From positions 248,001-312,000 of the forward strand of contig CAKSDI010000002.1 in NCBI GenBank assembly GCA_934445035.1: a DNA stretch of 64,000 bases, read 5' to 3'. A model generated the notes under the pieces. It was not told the origin of the DNA, searched no databases, and saw only the letters and a list, made by a program, of their open reading frames with translations. The stretch's first letter is position 1. Every line of letters starts with the position of its first letter. This stretch comes from an uncultured Eubacteriales bacterium (lineage in GTDB: Bacteria; Bacillota; Clostridia; Oscillospirales; Acutalibacteraceae). The position numbers and the translations under genes were made by a program. Positions 24,169 through 33,387 of this stretch are shown here, one piece after another.

Positions 24169-24321
24169 TTACTGTTTAAGGTTTTTCTGATAAGACTCTA
24201 TGATTTTTCTTATAACCTTTCCCGTTTGCTCTTCCTCGTTTAAGTGCTTTGGTTTGTATTCTTCTGCTTTGCTTTCGGTTTTGAAATTTTTAAATGGATC
24301 ATTATTATTTTTTGTATTCAT
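24169..24321 (-). CDS. Small 50-aa hydrophilic protein, function unknown
   Basis: ATG at 24321 with a good GGAGTGATG site, stop at 24169. The sequence starts MNTKNNNDPFKNF and ends IRKIIESYQKNLKQ. It is rich in Lys, Glu and Asn, with no Cys and no membrane segment, and probably a C-terminal helix. Support is the ribosome site and the absence of any other explanation for this ~300-bp stretch. It is divergent from ruvC. No family recognised. Confidence 0.6.
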   Translation of the reverse strand: MNTKNNNDPFKNFKTESKAEEYKPKHLNEEEQTGKVIRKIIESYQKNLKQ

Positions 24322-24381
24322 TTTTCATCACTCCTATAATTCTATTATTGACATTTTTAAAAGTTATAAACAAAATTTTAG

Positions 24382-24410
24382 TTGAAGAAAAATGCACTAT
24401 GTGGTATAAT
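24382..24410 (+). promoter_or_regulatory. Promoter of the ruvCAB operon
   Basis: TTGAAG (24382-24387), 17-bp spacer, TATAAT (24405-24410). Confidence 0.75.
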
Positions 24411-24447
24411 AAATTGATTACAAAATTAGTGCGTCAGGGTGGATAAA

Positions 24448-24954
24448 ATGCGCGTTTTGGGAATAGATCCGGGATATGCGATAATAGGTTACGGAGCTGT
24501 GGATTACGACGGTGTGAAATTCAAAACCGCGGGTTACGGTGCCGTTACTACTAAAGCCGGTATTCCTTTTGAAAAAAGGCTCGAAATTATTTTTGAAGAT
24601 ATGAAAACCGTCATTTCAAATCTTAAGCCCGACTGTATGTCCATAGAAAAGCTTTATTTTAATACAAACACCACTACCGCGATTGATGTGGCACAGGCGA
24701 GAGGCTGTATAATTTTAGCGGCGCAGTTAAGCGGTATAGAAATTTATGAGTATACGCCTCTTCAGGTCAAGCAGTCCGTAACAGGTTACGGAAAGGCTGA
24801 AAAAAGGCAGGTTATGGAAATGACGAAAAATCTTCTTTCACTTTCCGCCGTTCCCAAACCTGACGACACGGCAGACGCTTTAGCGCTTGCCCTTTGCCAC
24901 GCCCACAGCTATTTCAGCCGCTATCAGAAATTAAATCGGGAGATAAGAAAATGA
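24448..24954 (+). CDS. ruvC: Holliday junction resolvase RuvC
   Basis: 168 aa; endonuclease that resolves Holliday junctions. Catalytic acidic residues visible: Asp in LGIDPG near the N-terminus, Glu in MSIEKLYF, and the paired Asp in DDTADALALALCHAH. ATG 24448 is preferred: AGGGTGG sits 5 nt upstream and an in-frame GTG three codons earlier is part of that site. It overlaps ruvA by 4 bp (ATGA). Heads a DNA repair and housekeeping run. Confidence 0.95.
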   Translation: MRVLGIDPGYAIIGYGAVDYDGVKFKTAGYGAVTTKAGIPFEKRLEIIFEDMKTVISNLKPDCMSIEKLYFNTNTTTAIDVAQARGCIILAAQLSGIEIYEYTPLQVKQSVTGYGKAEKRQVMEMTKNLLSLSAVPKPDDTADALALALCHAHSYFSRYQKLNREIRK

Positions 24955-25559
24955 TTGCTTCGCTTAACGGAAAAATTCTTGCAAAGGAATCGGGATACAT
25001 AATCGTTGAATGTTCGAATATCGGGTTTAAATGCTTCGTAACGCAAACTGCTTTAGCGTCTTGCGGCCAAATAGGAGATAATGTTTTTCTTTATACTTAT
25101 ATGTCCGTAAAAGAAGATGCTATCGATCTTTACGGTTTTTCTTCCGCTTCTGAGCTTGAGGCATTCAGACTGATAACTACTGTAAGCGGAGTAGGTCCGA
25201 AAGTAGGGCTTGCGCTTCTGTCGCAGTTTACAGCGGATCATCTTCTTTTGTGTATCGCCTCGTCTGACGCAAAAGCGCTCACCTCCGCGTCAGGTGTGGG
25301 GATTAAGCTTGCTCAAAGAATTGTGCTTGAACTTAAAGATAAAGTCGGCTCTGTTTCTTTGCCGGAGGGGTTATCTCAAAATATTTCGGCAGTAGGAAAT
25401 GCGGCGGGAAATACTTCTTCGAAAGAGGCGATAGAAGCGCTCGTATCTTTAGGCTATTCTCAAAGCGAGGCTTCTTTGGCTGTAGGAAAACTTGATCCTG
25501 CGCTTAAAGCCGAGGATCTTATAAAAGGCGCTCTTAAAAATTTAGCGGGGAGGTTTTAA
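24951..25559 (+). CDS. ruvA: Holliday junction branch-migration protein RuvA
   Basis: 202 aa from ATG 24951 (the open frame begins earlier inside ruvC). The N-terminal OB-fold is IASLNGKILAKESGYIIVE. Two helix-hairpin-helix DNA-binding motifs follow: LITTVSGVGPKVGLALL and LTSASGVGIKLAQRIVLEL. A C-terminal domain (about 155-202) contacts RuvB. RuvA holds the junction for the RuvB motor. Overlaps ruvC by ATGA; ruvB follows 3 nt later. Confidence 0.95.
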   Translation: MIASLNGKILAKESGYIIVECSNIGFKCFVTQTALASCGQIGDNVFLYTYMSVKEDAIDLYGFSSASELEAFRLITTVSGVGPKVGLALLSQFTADHLLLCIASSDAKALTSASGVGIKLAQRIVLELKDKVGSVSLPEGLSQNISAVGNAAGNTSSKEAIEALVSLGYSQSEASLAVGKLDPALKAEDLIKGALKNLAGRF

Positions 25560-25562
25560 AAA

Positions 25563-26606
25563 TTGATCGAACAGGAAATGGATTTTGAAAACAGAATAGT
25601 TTCCCCCGAGTACAATTATTCCGATGAAGACAACGAGATCACTCTCCGCCCTAAATCTTTAGACGAATATATAGGCCAGGATAAAGTTAAAGATAATTTA
25701 TCTATCTATATCAAAGCCGCAAAGATGAGAAACGAATCTTTGGATCATGTTTTGCTTTACGGCCCTCCCGGACTTGGAAAGACCACGCTTTCAAGTATCA
25801 TTGCAAGAGAAATGGGAGTGAATTTAAGAGTCACTTCGGGACCCGCTATTGAAAAACAGGGCGACCTTGTGGCGATACTTACTTCTCTTAATGACGGCGA
25901 TGTGCTTTTTATAGACGAAATCCACAGGCTTTCAAGAAATATTGAAGAAATTCTTTATCCTGCTATGGAGGATTTTTCGCTTGATATTATTTTAGGTAAA
26001 GGCCCCTCGGCAAGATCGATAAGACTTGATGTTCCGAAATTCACATTGGTGGGCGCAACAACCAGATCCGGTCAGCTCACCGCTCCTTTGCGCGATAGGT
26101 TCGGAGTTTTGCTAAGACTTGAGCTTTACACTCCCGAGCAGCTTAAATCGATAGTCAAGCGGTCGGCAGGAATTTTAGGAATTGAAATTGAAGACGGCGG
26201 AGCCTATGAGATTGCCTCAAGATCGAGAGGAACTCCGAGAATTGCAAACAGGCTATTAAAAAGAGTAAGGGATATAGCACAGGTCGAGTATGACGGAAAA
26301 ATAACAAAAAGCGTAGCAAGAGCCGCTCTGGCAAGATTTGAAATAGACGAGCTCGGGCTTGACGATTTTGACCGCAGAATGTTAAGCGCTATAATAACGC
26401 ATTATTCTGGCGGACCTGTAGGTCTTGAAACGCTTGCGGCGGCAGTGGGAGAAGAAGCTGTTACTATTGAAGATGTTTATGAGCCGTATCTTATGCAGAT
26501 AGGATTTTTAAGCAGAACTCCGAGAGGAAGATGTGTAACTCCTGCGGCTTATGAGCATTTAGGCTATAAGCCCGATTCTGCACAAAAATCATTTTTTAAA
26601 GATTAG
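25563..26606 (+). CDS. ruvB: Holliday junction ATP-dependent helicase RuvB
   Basis: 347 aa AAA+ motor. Walker A is GPPGLGKTTL, Walker B FIDEIHRL, sensor 1 VGATTRSG, and arginine finger region LRDRFGV. The C-terminal winged helix ends with TPRGR. The TTG start at 25563 has GGGGAGG about 9 nt upstream. An ATG five codons later has only a weak site, so the exact start is not certain. It completes ruvC-ruvA-ruvB. Confidence 0.95.
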   Translation: MIEQEMDFENRIVSPEYNYSDEDNEITLRPKSLDEYIGQDKVKDNLSIYIKAAKMRNESLDHVLLYGPPGLGKTTLSSIIAREMGVNLRVTSGPAIEKQGDLVAILTSLNDGDVLFIDEIHRLSRNIEEILYPAMEDFSLDIILGKGPSARSIRLDVPKFTLVGATTRSGQLTAPLRDRFGVLLRLELYTPEQLKSIVKRSAGILGIEIEDGGAYEIASRSRGTPRIANRLLKRVRDIAQVEYDGKITKSVARAALARFEIDELGLDDFDRRMLSAIITHYSGGPVGLETLAAAVGEEAVTIEDVYEPYLMQIGFLSRTPRGRCVTPAAYEHLGYKPDSAQKSFFKD

Positions 26607-26617
26607 GAGAGATTTTT

Positions 26618-27964
26618 ATGGGAAGATTATTCGGAACTGACGGGGCAAGAGGTATAGCAAATAAAGAGCTTACCTGCGAGCTTGCAATGAATATCGGAAG
26701 AGCGGCGGCATATGTTTTAACGGAAAAAACAACAGAAAAGCCGAAAGTTTTAATAGGAAAAGATACTCGAGTTTCATCGAATATGCTTGAAATGGCGCTT
26801 GCGGCAGGTCTTTGCTCCGTGGGAGCGGATGTTGTGCTGGTAGGATTTGTTCCGACTCCCGCTATTGCATTTTTGGTTAATGACAGGGAGGCTGACGCAG
26901 GCATAATGATCTCCGCTTCGCATAATCCCTGCGAATATAACGGCATAAAAATTTTTGATTCTAACGGTTTTAAATTACCTGATTCTATGGAAGAAAAAAT
27001 AGAGAAAATAGTACTTGACGATCCTTCAGTGCTTGATTTCCCCGTAGGAGGGGATCTCGGAAGCGTATTTTACAGATACGATTATGCCGATATTTATATA
27101 GACCACCTTTTAGAATCGGTCGACTGCGATCTCAGCGGAATTAAAATCGCTATAGATTGCGCTAACGGCAGTGCTTCTTATACTGCCGAAAAATTCTTTA
27201 CAAAGCTCGGTGCGGATTGCACTTTCATTCACAATTCTCCTAACGGAATAAATATAAACTTAAATTGCGGATCGACTCATCTTGACGATCTTATCGATTA
27301 TGTAAACGGACACGATGTTGATTTAGGACTTGCTTTTGACGGCGACGCCGACCGCTGTCTTGCCGTCGATGAAAACGGCAAGCTTATTGACGGCGACAAA
27401 ATGATAGCTGTCTTCGCGCTCGATATGAAAAAGAAAGGCATTTTGACCGACGATACCGCCGTAGTAACGGTTATGACAAACCTTGGTTTTAAACACTTTG
27501 CGAGAGATTACGGCATAAGCGTTGAGCAGACGGCTGTAGGCGACAGATATGTTCTTGAAAATATGCTTAAAAACAATTATCAGATAGGCGGAGAACAGTC
27601 GGGACATATTATCTTTAAGAAATACGCTACTACTGGTGACGGTCAGCTTTCAGGCGCTATGCTTGCCTCAATTATCAAAAAATCAGGCAAAAGCGCTTCG
27701 GAAACCGCTTCCGTTATGACTGTTTTACCGCAGACTATGATAAATGTTACCGCAACTCCGGCTATGAAATCGGCGCTTAATACCGATTGCGATATTAAAA
27801 ATGCCATTAAAGAAACGGAAGATATCCTCGGCGATAGAGGCAGAATTTTAGTCAGAGCCTCGGGAACAGAGCCTCTTATAAGAGTAATGCTTGAGGGAGA
27901 GGATATCGGAGAAATTAAAAAACTTGCAAAAAAGGTTGCAGAGGTAATTAAAGGGAAAGCTTAA
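26618..27964 (+). CDS. glmM: Phosphoglucosamine mutase GlmM
   Basis: 448 aa; interconverts glucosamine-6-phosphate and glucosamine-1-phosphate for peptidoglycan precursor synthesis. N-terminal LFGTDGARGIAN, the phosphoserine loop ISASHNPCEYNGIK, the Mg-binding DGDADRCL, the sugar loop GGEQSGHI and the C-terminal phosphate loop RASGTEPLIRVM are all present. GGAG precedes the ATG. It overlaps the next gene by one base (TAATG). Confidence 0.96.
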   Translation: MGRLFGTDGARGIANKELTCELAMNIGRAAAYVLTEKTTEKPKVLIGKDTRVSSNMLEMALAAGLCSVGADVVLVGFVPTPAIAFLVNDREADAGIMISASHNPCEYNGIKIFDSNGFKLPDSMEEKIEKIVLDDPSVLDFPVGGDLGSVFYRYDYADIYIDHLLESVDCDLSGIKIAIDCANGSASYTAEKFFTKLGADCTFIHNSPNGININLNCGSTHLDDLIDYVNGHDVDLGLAFDGDADRCLAVDENGKLIDGDKMIAVFALDMKKKGILTDDTAVVTVMTNLGFKHFARDYGISVEQTAVGDRYVLENMLKNNYQIGGEQSGHIIFKKYATTGDGQLSGAMLASIIKKSGKSASETASVMTVLPQTMINVTATPAMKSALNTDCDIKNAIKETEDILGDRGRILVRASGTEPLIRVMLEGEDIGEIKKLAKKVAEVIKGKA

Positions 27965-28830
27965 TGCGAACAGTTGACGATTTTTATGATTTTGAATTGA
28001 TAGACGCAGACGCGGGTCAAAGGCTCGAACGTTGGAAAGATATAATTTTAATAAGACCCGATCCGCAGGTTATATGGAGCTTAGGGAAAAGCGACAGCCG
28101 CTGGGATAATGCCGACGCGGTTTATCACCGAAGCAAAAGCGGAGGCGGATATTGGGAAAATCTAAAAAAGGTTCCCGATGTCTGGAGCGTGGAGTATAAA
28201 GACATTAAATTCAACTTAAAGCCTATGGGTTTTAAGCATACGGGACTTTTCCCCGAGCAGGCTGTGAATTGGGAGCTTGCGGCGGATATCATTAAATCAA
28301 GCGGAAGAAAAGATGTAAAAGTTCTTAATATGTTTGCTTACACCGGCGGCGCAACGATCGCCTGCCTTAAAGCCGGTGCGGCTGTCACTCATGTTGACGC
28401 CTCTAAGGGTATGACGCAGTGGGCAAAGGAAAACGCAGTTTCATCAAATGTTGCCGACAGACCTGTCAGGTGGCTTGTTGACGATTGCCTTAAATTTGCC
28501 GAAAGGGAAGTAAGACGAGGAAATAAATACGACGCGATAATTATGGACCCTCCTTCTTACGGCAGAGGACCGAACGGTGAAATATGGAAGTTGGAGGCAC
28601 AGCTTGACAGACTGCTTAGCGTGACTTCAAAGCTTTTAAGCAACAATGCGCTGTTTTTCTTCCTTAATTCTTATACAGGGGGACTTTCACCCTCTATACT
28701 TAACTTTATGTTAAAAACCCATATTCCTAAAGAGCTTAAAGGCAGTGTTAATACTGATGAAATAGGGGTAAAGGTCACAAAGAAAAATATAATTCTTCCC
28801 TGCGGTAATACAACGATTTGGAAAAGATAA
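27964..28830 (+). CDS. Class I SAM-dependent RNA methyltransferase (RlmI-like)
   Basis: 288 aa. The N-terminal half lacks a PUA domain. The Rossmann methyltransferase core has the SAM loop LNMFAYTGGAT, an acidic VDASKGM, and the catalytic DPPSYGRGPNGE, typical of the Methyltrans_SAM family that methylates cytosine/guanine in 23S rRNA. The target base is not predictable. Translationally coupled to glmM; ecfA1 starts immediately after the stop. Confidence 0.85.
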   Translation: MRTVDDFYDFELIDADAGQRLERWKDIILIRPDPQVIWSLGKSDSRWDNADAVYHRSKSGGGYWENLKKVPDVWSVEYKDIKFNLKPMGFKHTGLFPEQAVNWELAADIIKSSGRKDVKVLNMFAYTGGATIACLKAGAAVTHVDASKGMTQWAKENAVSSNVADRPVRWLVDDCLKFAEREVRRGNKYDAIIMDPPSYGRGPNGEIWKLEAQLDRLLSVTSKLLSNNALFFFLNSYTGGLSPSILNFMLKTHIPKELKGSVNTDEIGVKVTKKNIILPCGNTTIWKR

Positions 28831-29691
28831 ATGGACGAAATAATAAAAGTTGAAAATGTGACATTTGAATATAACGACGGCGAGAAAAAAAGGTCGGTCA
28901 TAAAAGATTTCAGCATAAGCTTCGAAAGAGGCAGTTTTACCTGCCTTCTCGGGCATAACGGCTCCGGAAAATCCACTTTGGCAAAGCTTTTAAACGGACT
29001 TTATAAGCCTGATAAGGGCGATGTCTATGTAGACGGAATCAATACAAAAGACGAAGATAAGGAAATCGAGATCAAAAGAAGAGTGGGAATGGTTTTCCAA
29101 AACCCGGATAATCAGCTTGTCGCTTCTATAGTCGAAGACGATGTTGCTTTCGGTCCCGAAAACTTAGGACTTGCTCCCGAAGAAACCGAAAAAAGAGTGG
29201 ACGACGCTCTTAAAGCCGTTGATATGCTGCGCTTTAAAAAAAGCACGCCGCATAATCTTTCGGGCGGTCAAAAGCAGAGAATAGCCATTGCGGGAATTAT
29301 ATCTATGCTTCCTGAATGCATTGTGCTTGACGAGCCTACCGCCATGCTCGATCCTAAAGGCAGAAAAGAAATAATTTCTACAATTAAAAAGCTAAATCGG
29401 GAAAAAAATATAACCGTTATTTTAATAACGCATTTTATGGAAGAGGCTCAGGACGCCGACAGAGTGATAGTTTTAGACGAGGGTAAAATAACCGCTGATT
29501 CTACTCCTAAAGAGGTTTTCGGAGATATTTCTCTTTTAAAATCCGCAGGTCTTGATGTTCCGCAGACGACCGAGCTTTTATACAATCTTAAAAAAAGCGG
29601 TCTTGATGTAAAAACGCAGGCCATTTCCGTTGAAGAGGCGGCAAAGGAAATTATCAGTTCTCTTTTCTTGGAGGAAAATAAGTGTCAGTAA
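28831..29691 (+). CDS. ecfA1: ECF transporter ATPase A1
   Basis: 286 aa ABC ATPase of the energy-coupling-factor module that powers vitamin and metal uptake. GHNGSGKST (Walker A), FQNPDNQLVA (Q-loop typical of ECF ATPases), LSGGQKQR, IVLDEPTAMLDP and the H-loop ITHFMEEA are present. It forms the core with EcfA2 and EcfT. It starts on the base after the upstream stop and overlaps ecfA2 by 10 bp. No substrate-binding S component is in the window, so this is a shared (group II) module. Confidence 0.94.
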   Translation: MDEIIKVENVTFEYNDGEKKRSVIKDFSISFERGSFTCLLGHNGSGKSTLAKLLNGLYKPDKGDVYVDGINTKDEDKEIEIKRRVGMVFQNPDNQLVASIVEDDVAFGPENLGLAPEETEKRVDDALKAVDMLRFKKSTPHNLSGGQKQRIAIAGIISMLPECIVLDEPTAMLDPKGRKEIISTIKKLNREKNITVILITHFMEEAQDADRVIVLDEGKITADSTPKEVFGDISLLKSAGLDVPQTTELLYNLKKSGLDVKTQAISVEEAAKEIISSLFLEENKCQ

Positions 29692-30542
29692 TTTTAGAGG
29701 TAAAAAATTTAACACATACTTATAATGCTTCGACTCCTTTTGTTACAGACGCGATAAAAAATGTCAGCTTTTCTGTAAACGAGGGAGAGATCATCGGAAT
29801 AATCGGTCATACGGGCTCCGGAAAATCGACTCTTGTTCAGCATTTGAACGGTCTTTTAAAACCTACTTACGGAAACATTTACTTTTGCGGAGAGGATATT
29901 TTTAAGGACCCAAAAAAAATAAGAGATATAAGATTTAAAATAGGTCTTGTTTTTCAGTATCCCGAATATCAGCTTTTCGAAGAAACCGTGTATGACGATA
30001 TAGCTTTCGGCCCGAAAAATATGGGACTTACGGGCAGTGAACTTGATAAAAGAGTAAAAGAATCCGCAGAGCTTATAGGTCTTAAAGAAAGCTATTTATC
30101 CGTTTCTCCCTTTGATCTTTCCGGAGGAGAGAAAAGGCGCGTCGCCGTGGCAGGCGTTATGGCGATGAATCCGAAAGTTCTTATTTTAGACGAGCCCGTG
30201 GCAGGTCTTGATCCTCAGGGCAGAGCGGATATGGTATCTTTGATCAAAAAATACAGAGATACTTATAATGCCACAGTAATTATCGTTTCTCATAATATGG
30301 AAGATATGGCAGTCTTAGCGGATAAGCTCCTTGTTATGAATAACGGCGAGATAGATTCTTTTGATACAACATACAATGTTTTTTCAAATGCGGAGCATTT
30401 AAAGGAAATAGGTTTAAGCGTGCCTATGGTAACCGAGATATTCAGGACTATCAAAAAATGCGGATATAATACAGATACCAATATCTTCACAGTGGAAGCC
30501 GCGCTTGATTATATTCTGAAAGGCGGTATCAAAAATGCTTAA
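29682..30542 (+). CDS. ecfA2: ECF transporter ATPase A2
   Basis: 286 aa; GTG start with GGAGGA 6 nt upstream. GHTGSGKST, FQYPEYQLFEETV, LSGGEKRR and LILDEPVAGLDP mark the second ECF ATPase. Overlaps ecfA1 and ecfT at its two ends, showing one polycistronic, coupled operon. Confidence 0.94.
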   Translation: MSVILEVKNLTHTYNASTPFVTDAIKNVSFSVNEGEIIGIIGHTGSGKSTLVQHLNGLLKPTYGNIYFCGEDIFKDPKKIRDIRFKIGLVFQYPEYQLFEETVYDDIAFGPKNMGLTGSELDKRVKESAELIGLKESYLSVSPFDLSGGEKRRVAVAGVMAMNPKVLILDEPVAGLDPQGRADMVSLIKKYRDTYNATVIIVSHNMEDMAVLADKLLVMNNGEIDSFDTTYNVFSNAEHLKEIGLSVPMVTEIFRTIKKCGYNTDTNIFTVEAALDYILKGGIKNA

Positions 30543-31350
30543 AGATATCACCTTCGGTCAGTATTATGAAAGCGGATCGTTTTTACATAAGACCGATCCG
30601 AGAACAAAGCTTTTGCTTCTTATTTTAAATATAGTTTTTATATTCCTCTGCAAAAGCCTTATTTCATTGATTTTCCTTTTTGCGGCTTTTGCGGCTGTAA
30701 TGATAATTTCGAAAATACCATTTAAAATGTACCTTAAAAACATTAAATCCGTGAGTATTATTGTTGCTTTTACTGCGGTTTTAAATATGTTTTATTATGA
30801 TGAGGGAAAGGTTTTATTTAAAATTTTTAAATTAAGCGTTACCTCCGGCGGAGTTTATCAGGCTGTATATATGGCGCTTAGAATAATAATGCTTATTCTC
30901 ATAAGCTCAGTGCTGACCTATACTACAACTCCGAACGACCTGACAGACGCTATCGAAAGCCTGCTCAAGCCTTTATCTTTGATAGGTCTTTCAGTTGCCG
31001 TGCATACTCTTGCGATGATGATGACTATAGCTCTTCGTTTTATTCCGACTCTTGTTGAAGAAACGCAGAAGATTATGAACGCTCAAAAAGCGCGCGGCGC
31101 AGATCTTGAAAGCGGAAAGCTTACTGCAAGACTTAAAGCGCTTATCCCTATTTTAATTCCTTTGCTTGTATCGGCTGTCAGAAGAGCATACGAGCTTGCA
31201 GAGGCTATGGAATGCAGATGCTATAACGGCGGAGTGGGCAGAGTGAGAATGAAAAAACTGAAATACTCTTTGCGTGATCTTTATGCTTTGGTTTTTTCTC
31301 TTATCGTATGCTCGGCTGTTCTTTTAATTAACAGAATTAAAATTTTTTGA
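30535..31350 (+). CDS. ecfT: ECF transporter transmembrane protein EcfT
   Basis: 271 aa membrane protein (N-terminal GSFLHKTDPRTKL, about five to six helices). The two cytoplasmic coupling motifs, of the A-R-G type, bind the ATPases: NAQKARGADLE and the one near AEAMECRCY. It links S components to EcfA1/A2. Order ecfA1-ecfA2-ecfT-truA is classical in Firmicutes. Confidence 0.93.
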   Translation: MLKDITFGQYYESGSFLHKTDPRTKLLLLILNIVFIFLCKSLISLIFLFAAFAAVMIISKIPFKMYLKNIKSVSIIVAFTAVLNMFYYDEGKVLFKIFKLSVTSGGVYQAVYMALRIIMLILISSVLTYTTTPNDLTDAIESLLKPLSLIGLSVAVHTLAMMMTIALRFIPTLVEETQKIMNAQKARGADLESGKLTARLKALIPILIPLLVSAVRRAYELAEAMECRCYNGGVGRVRMKKLKYSLRDLYALVFSLIVCSAVLLINRIKIF

Positions 31351-31365
31351 TTATCGGTGATTTTT

Positions 31366-32097
31366 TTGAAAAAAATTATGCTGAAGATCGCGTTTGACGG
31401 TACTGATTATCACGGCTGGCAAATTCAGCCGAATTGCGAAACCGTGCAATCTGTTCTTCAAAATTCGCTTGAAACAATGCTTAAAACGAATATTTCCGTA
31501 ACAGGCTGCAGCAGGACTGACGCAGGAGTTCACGCTAAAGAATTCGTTTGTCATTTTTTGTGTGAGGATAGTATCCCCGAAATTGCTTTTTTAACGGGGC
31601 TTAATTCTCTTCTTCCTGACGATATCGCCGTTTTAAGCGCAGAAAAAGCCGATGATGATTTTCACGCAAGATATTCCTGCGTGAAAAAAACTTATGTGTA
31701 TAACTTTTATTACGGTTTAAAAGATCCTTTTAAATCAAGATACAGCGTTAATATAAAAAGAAGACCCGATATTTCCCTTGCAAATGAATTTTGCAAAAGC
31801 ATTATCGGGACGCACGATTTTATCGCTTTTTCGGGCAGTAAAAGAAGCGTTAAATCAACTATAAGAACTATTTACGACTGCCGCTTTGAGAAAAAAGAAA
31901 ATGATTTTAGGCTGACTGTCACCGGCGACGGGTTTTTATATAATATGGTGCGTATAATCGCCGGCAGCGCCTATGAGGCGGGCTGTAGCTTAAAAAGTGC
32001 CGATATGGCAAATAAAGCTTTTATATCTCTTGACCGTGACGATCTCGGAATTACATTTCCTCCTCAAGGTCTTACTTTAGAAAAAGTTTATTATTGA
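31366..32097 (+). CDS. truA: tRNA pseudouridine synthase TruA
   Basis: About 243 aa; makes pseudouridine at tRNA positions 38-40. The conserved N-terminal AFDGTDYHGWQIQ, the catalytic-Asp motif GCSRTDAGVHA and a C-terminal GDGFLYNMVRIIAG are visible. The start is uncertain. The TTG at 31366 has a GGTGA site at fitting distance, an ATG at 31378 gives a shorter but viable protein, and a GTG at 31357 overlaps the ribosome site. Confidence 0.92.
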   Translation: MKKIMLKIAFDGTDYHGWQIQPNCETVQSVLQNSLETMLKTNISVTGCSRTDAGVHAKEFVCHFLCEDSIPEIAFLTGLNSLLPDDIAVLSAEKADDDFHARYSCVKKTYVYNFYYGLKDPFKSRYSVNIKRRPDISLANEFCKSIIGTHDFIAFSGSKRSVKSTIRTIYDCRFEKKENDFRLTVTGDGFLYNMVRIIAGSAYEAGCSLKSADMANKAFISLDRDDLGITFPPQGLTLEKVYY

Positions 32098-32111
32098 CGG
32101 GCGGTGAAAAA

Positions 32112-33386
32112 ATGCCGGAATACAAAAAGAAAAATTTCAGTAAAAAATCTTTAAAAAAGAAACAAAAATCTCCCGAGAAAAAATTAAAAAAATCAAAGGA
32201 TTTGATTTTTGATGATAATATAGCCGGTATAAATAAGCCGGTAAGAGTAGTTAAAGGAAAAAAATACGAAAGAAAAAGAAAGCTTCGGATTTTAATTTCC
32301 GCCGCCGCTTTTCTTACTGCTTTAAACATTTTGCTCACTCTTATTTTGCCTGTTTCGCTTGCAGAAAATATCACAAATCTTGTATCTTCTTTCGGCACGG
32401 GCAGCTATCCTATAAGCTTAAGCGGACTTCAAACTCTTGATTCAAGGTCCACAGGCTTAGTTTATTATATTCTTTCCGACACAGGTCTTACGGCTTACAA
32501 TAAAGGCGGAAAAGAAGTATATCACAGAATGTGCGGATATGAAAATCCGGTTTTAAAAACAAGCGCAACAAGAGCCCTTGTTTACGATCAGGGCGGAAAC
32601 GAATTAAGCGTTTCAAATCTTAAAAAGGTAACTAATACTTATAAATCCGAAAATTCCATAATCTGTGCGGATATCGGAAGAAACGGGACTTATGCCGTCG
32701 TAACCTCTTCGAGCGAATATGCCTCAACGGTTACTGTATTTAATAAAAAATCAAAAAGACTTTATACCTGGAATTCCGCAAAGGAAATAATCAATAATAT
32801 CTGTATTTCGGATAACGGTAAAAATATCGCCGTGTCGGGCGTTAGCGTATCTTCGGGTAAATATGTTACCCATGCTTATATTCTTTCTTTCGACTCTGCC
32901 GACCCTGTTTTTACGCAGGATTTAGAGGGAAAAGTTACACTTTATATGAAATCTGCCGGGAGATATTTTTATACCGCCACTTCCGACGGTTATGTTTCTT
33001 TCACTAATTGGAAAAGCCATAAAAGCTCTGTTATAAAAAAAGATTATGAGCTTGCTTTTTGCAGAAATGCGGGGAATAAAAATCTTTTTGTTTTTAATCT
33101 TATAAACAATAAAAGCGAAAATATTATCGTTTATACCGATAATTCGGGAAAAATTCTGTCGGAATTCAAGATAGATAAAACAATAAGTGATATTGAAATT
33201 TACGGCAGTCATATTTATTGTATAAGCGACACTCAGGTGTATGTCTATTCAAAAGACGGCACACTTTTGCGTGACGGCTCCTGCGGTTACGGCTGTAAAA
33301 GATTTTCTGTTACGGGAACTTACTCCGTGGCTGTTATAACAGATTCGGAAATCACAGAGTTTGATATACCTAAAAAGGAGAAATAA
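32112..33386 (+). CDS. DUF5711 family membrane protein
   Basis: 424 aa from ATG 32112 with GGCGGTG just upstream; the open frame begins in the truA stop region. A very basic N-terminus (Lys-rich, about 1-60) is followed by one membrane helix (about 64-88), then an extracellular region of repeated beta-strand units that looks like a beta-propeller (LVYYILSDTGLTAYNKGG, TYAVVTSSSEYAST). I recognise the DUF5711 pattern of Clostridia. Role unknown; the basic head could bind nucleic acid or anionic lipid. The next gene (CvpA-like) suggests envelope function. Confidence 0.75.
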   Translation: MPEYKKKNFSKKSLKKKQKSPEKKLKKSKDLIFDDNIAGINKPVRVVKGKKYERKRKLRILISAAAFLTALNILLTLILPVSLAENITNLVSSFGTGSYPISLSGLQTLDSRSTGLVYYILSDTGLTAYNKGGKEVYHRMCGYENPVLKTSATRALVYDQGGNELSVSNLKKVTNTYKSENSIICADIGRNGTYAVVTSSSEYASTVTVFNKKSKRLYTWNSAKEIINNICISDNGKNIAVSGVSVSSGKYVTHAYILSFDSADPVFTQDLEGKVTLYMKSAGRYFYTATSDGYVSFTNWKSHKSSVIKKDYELAFCRNAGNKNLFVFNLINNKSENIIVYTDNSGKILSEFKIDKTISDIEIYGSHIYCISDTQVYVYSKDGTLLRDGSCGYGCKRFSVTGTYSVAVITDSEITEFDIPKKEK

Positions 33387-33387
33387 T

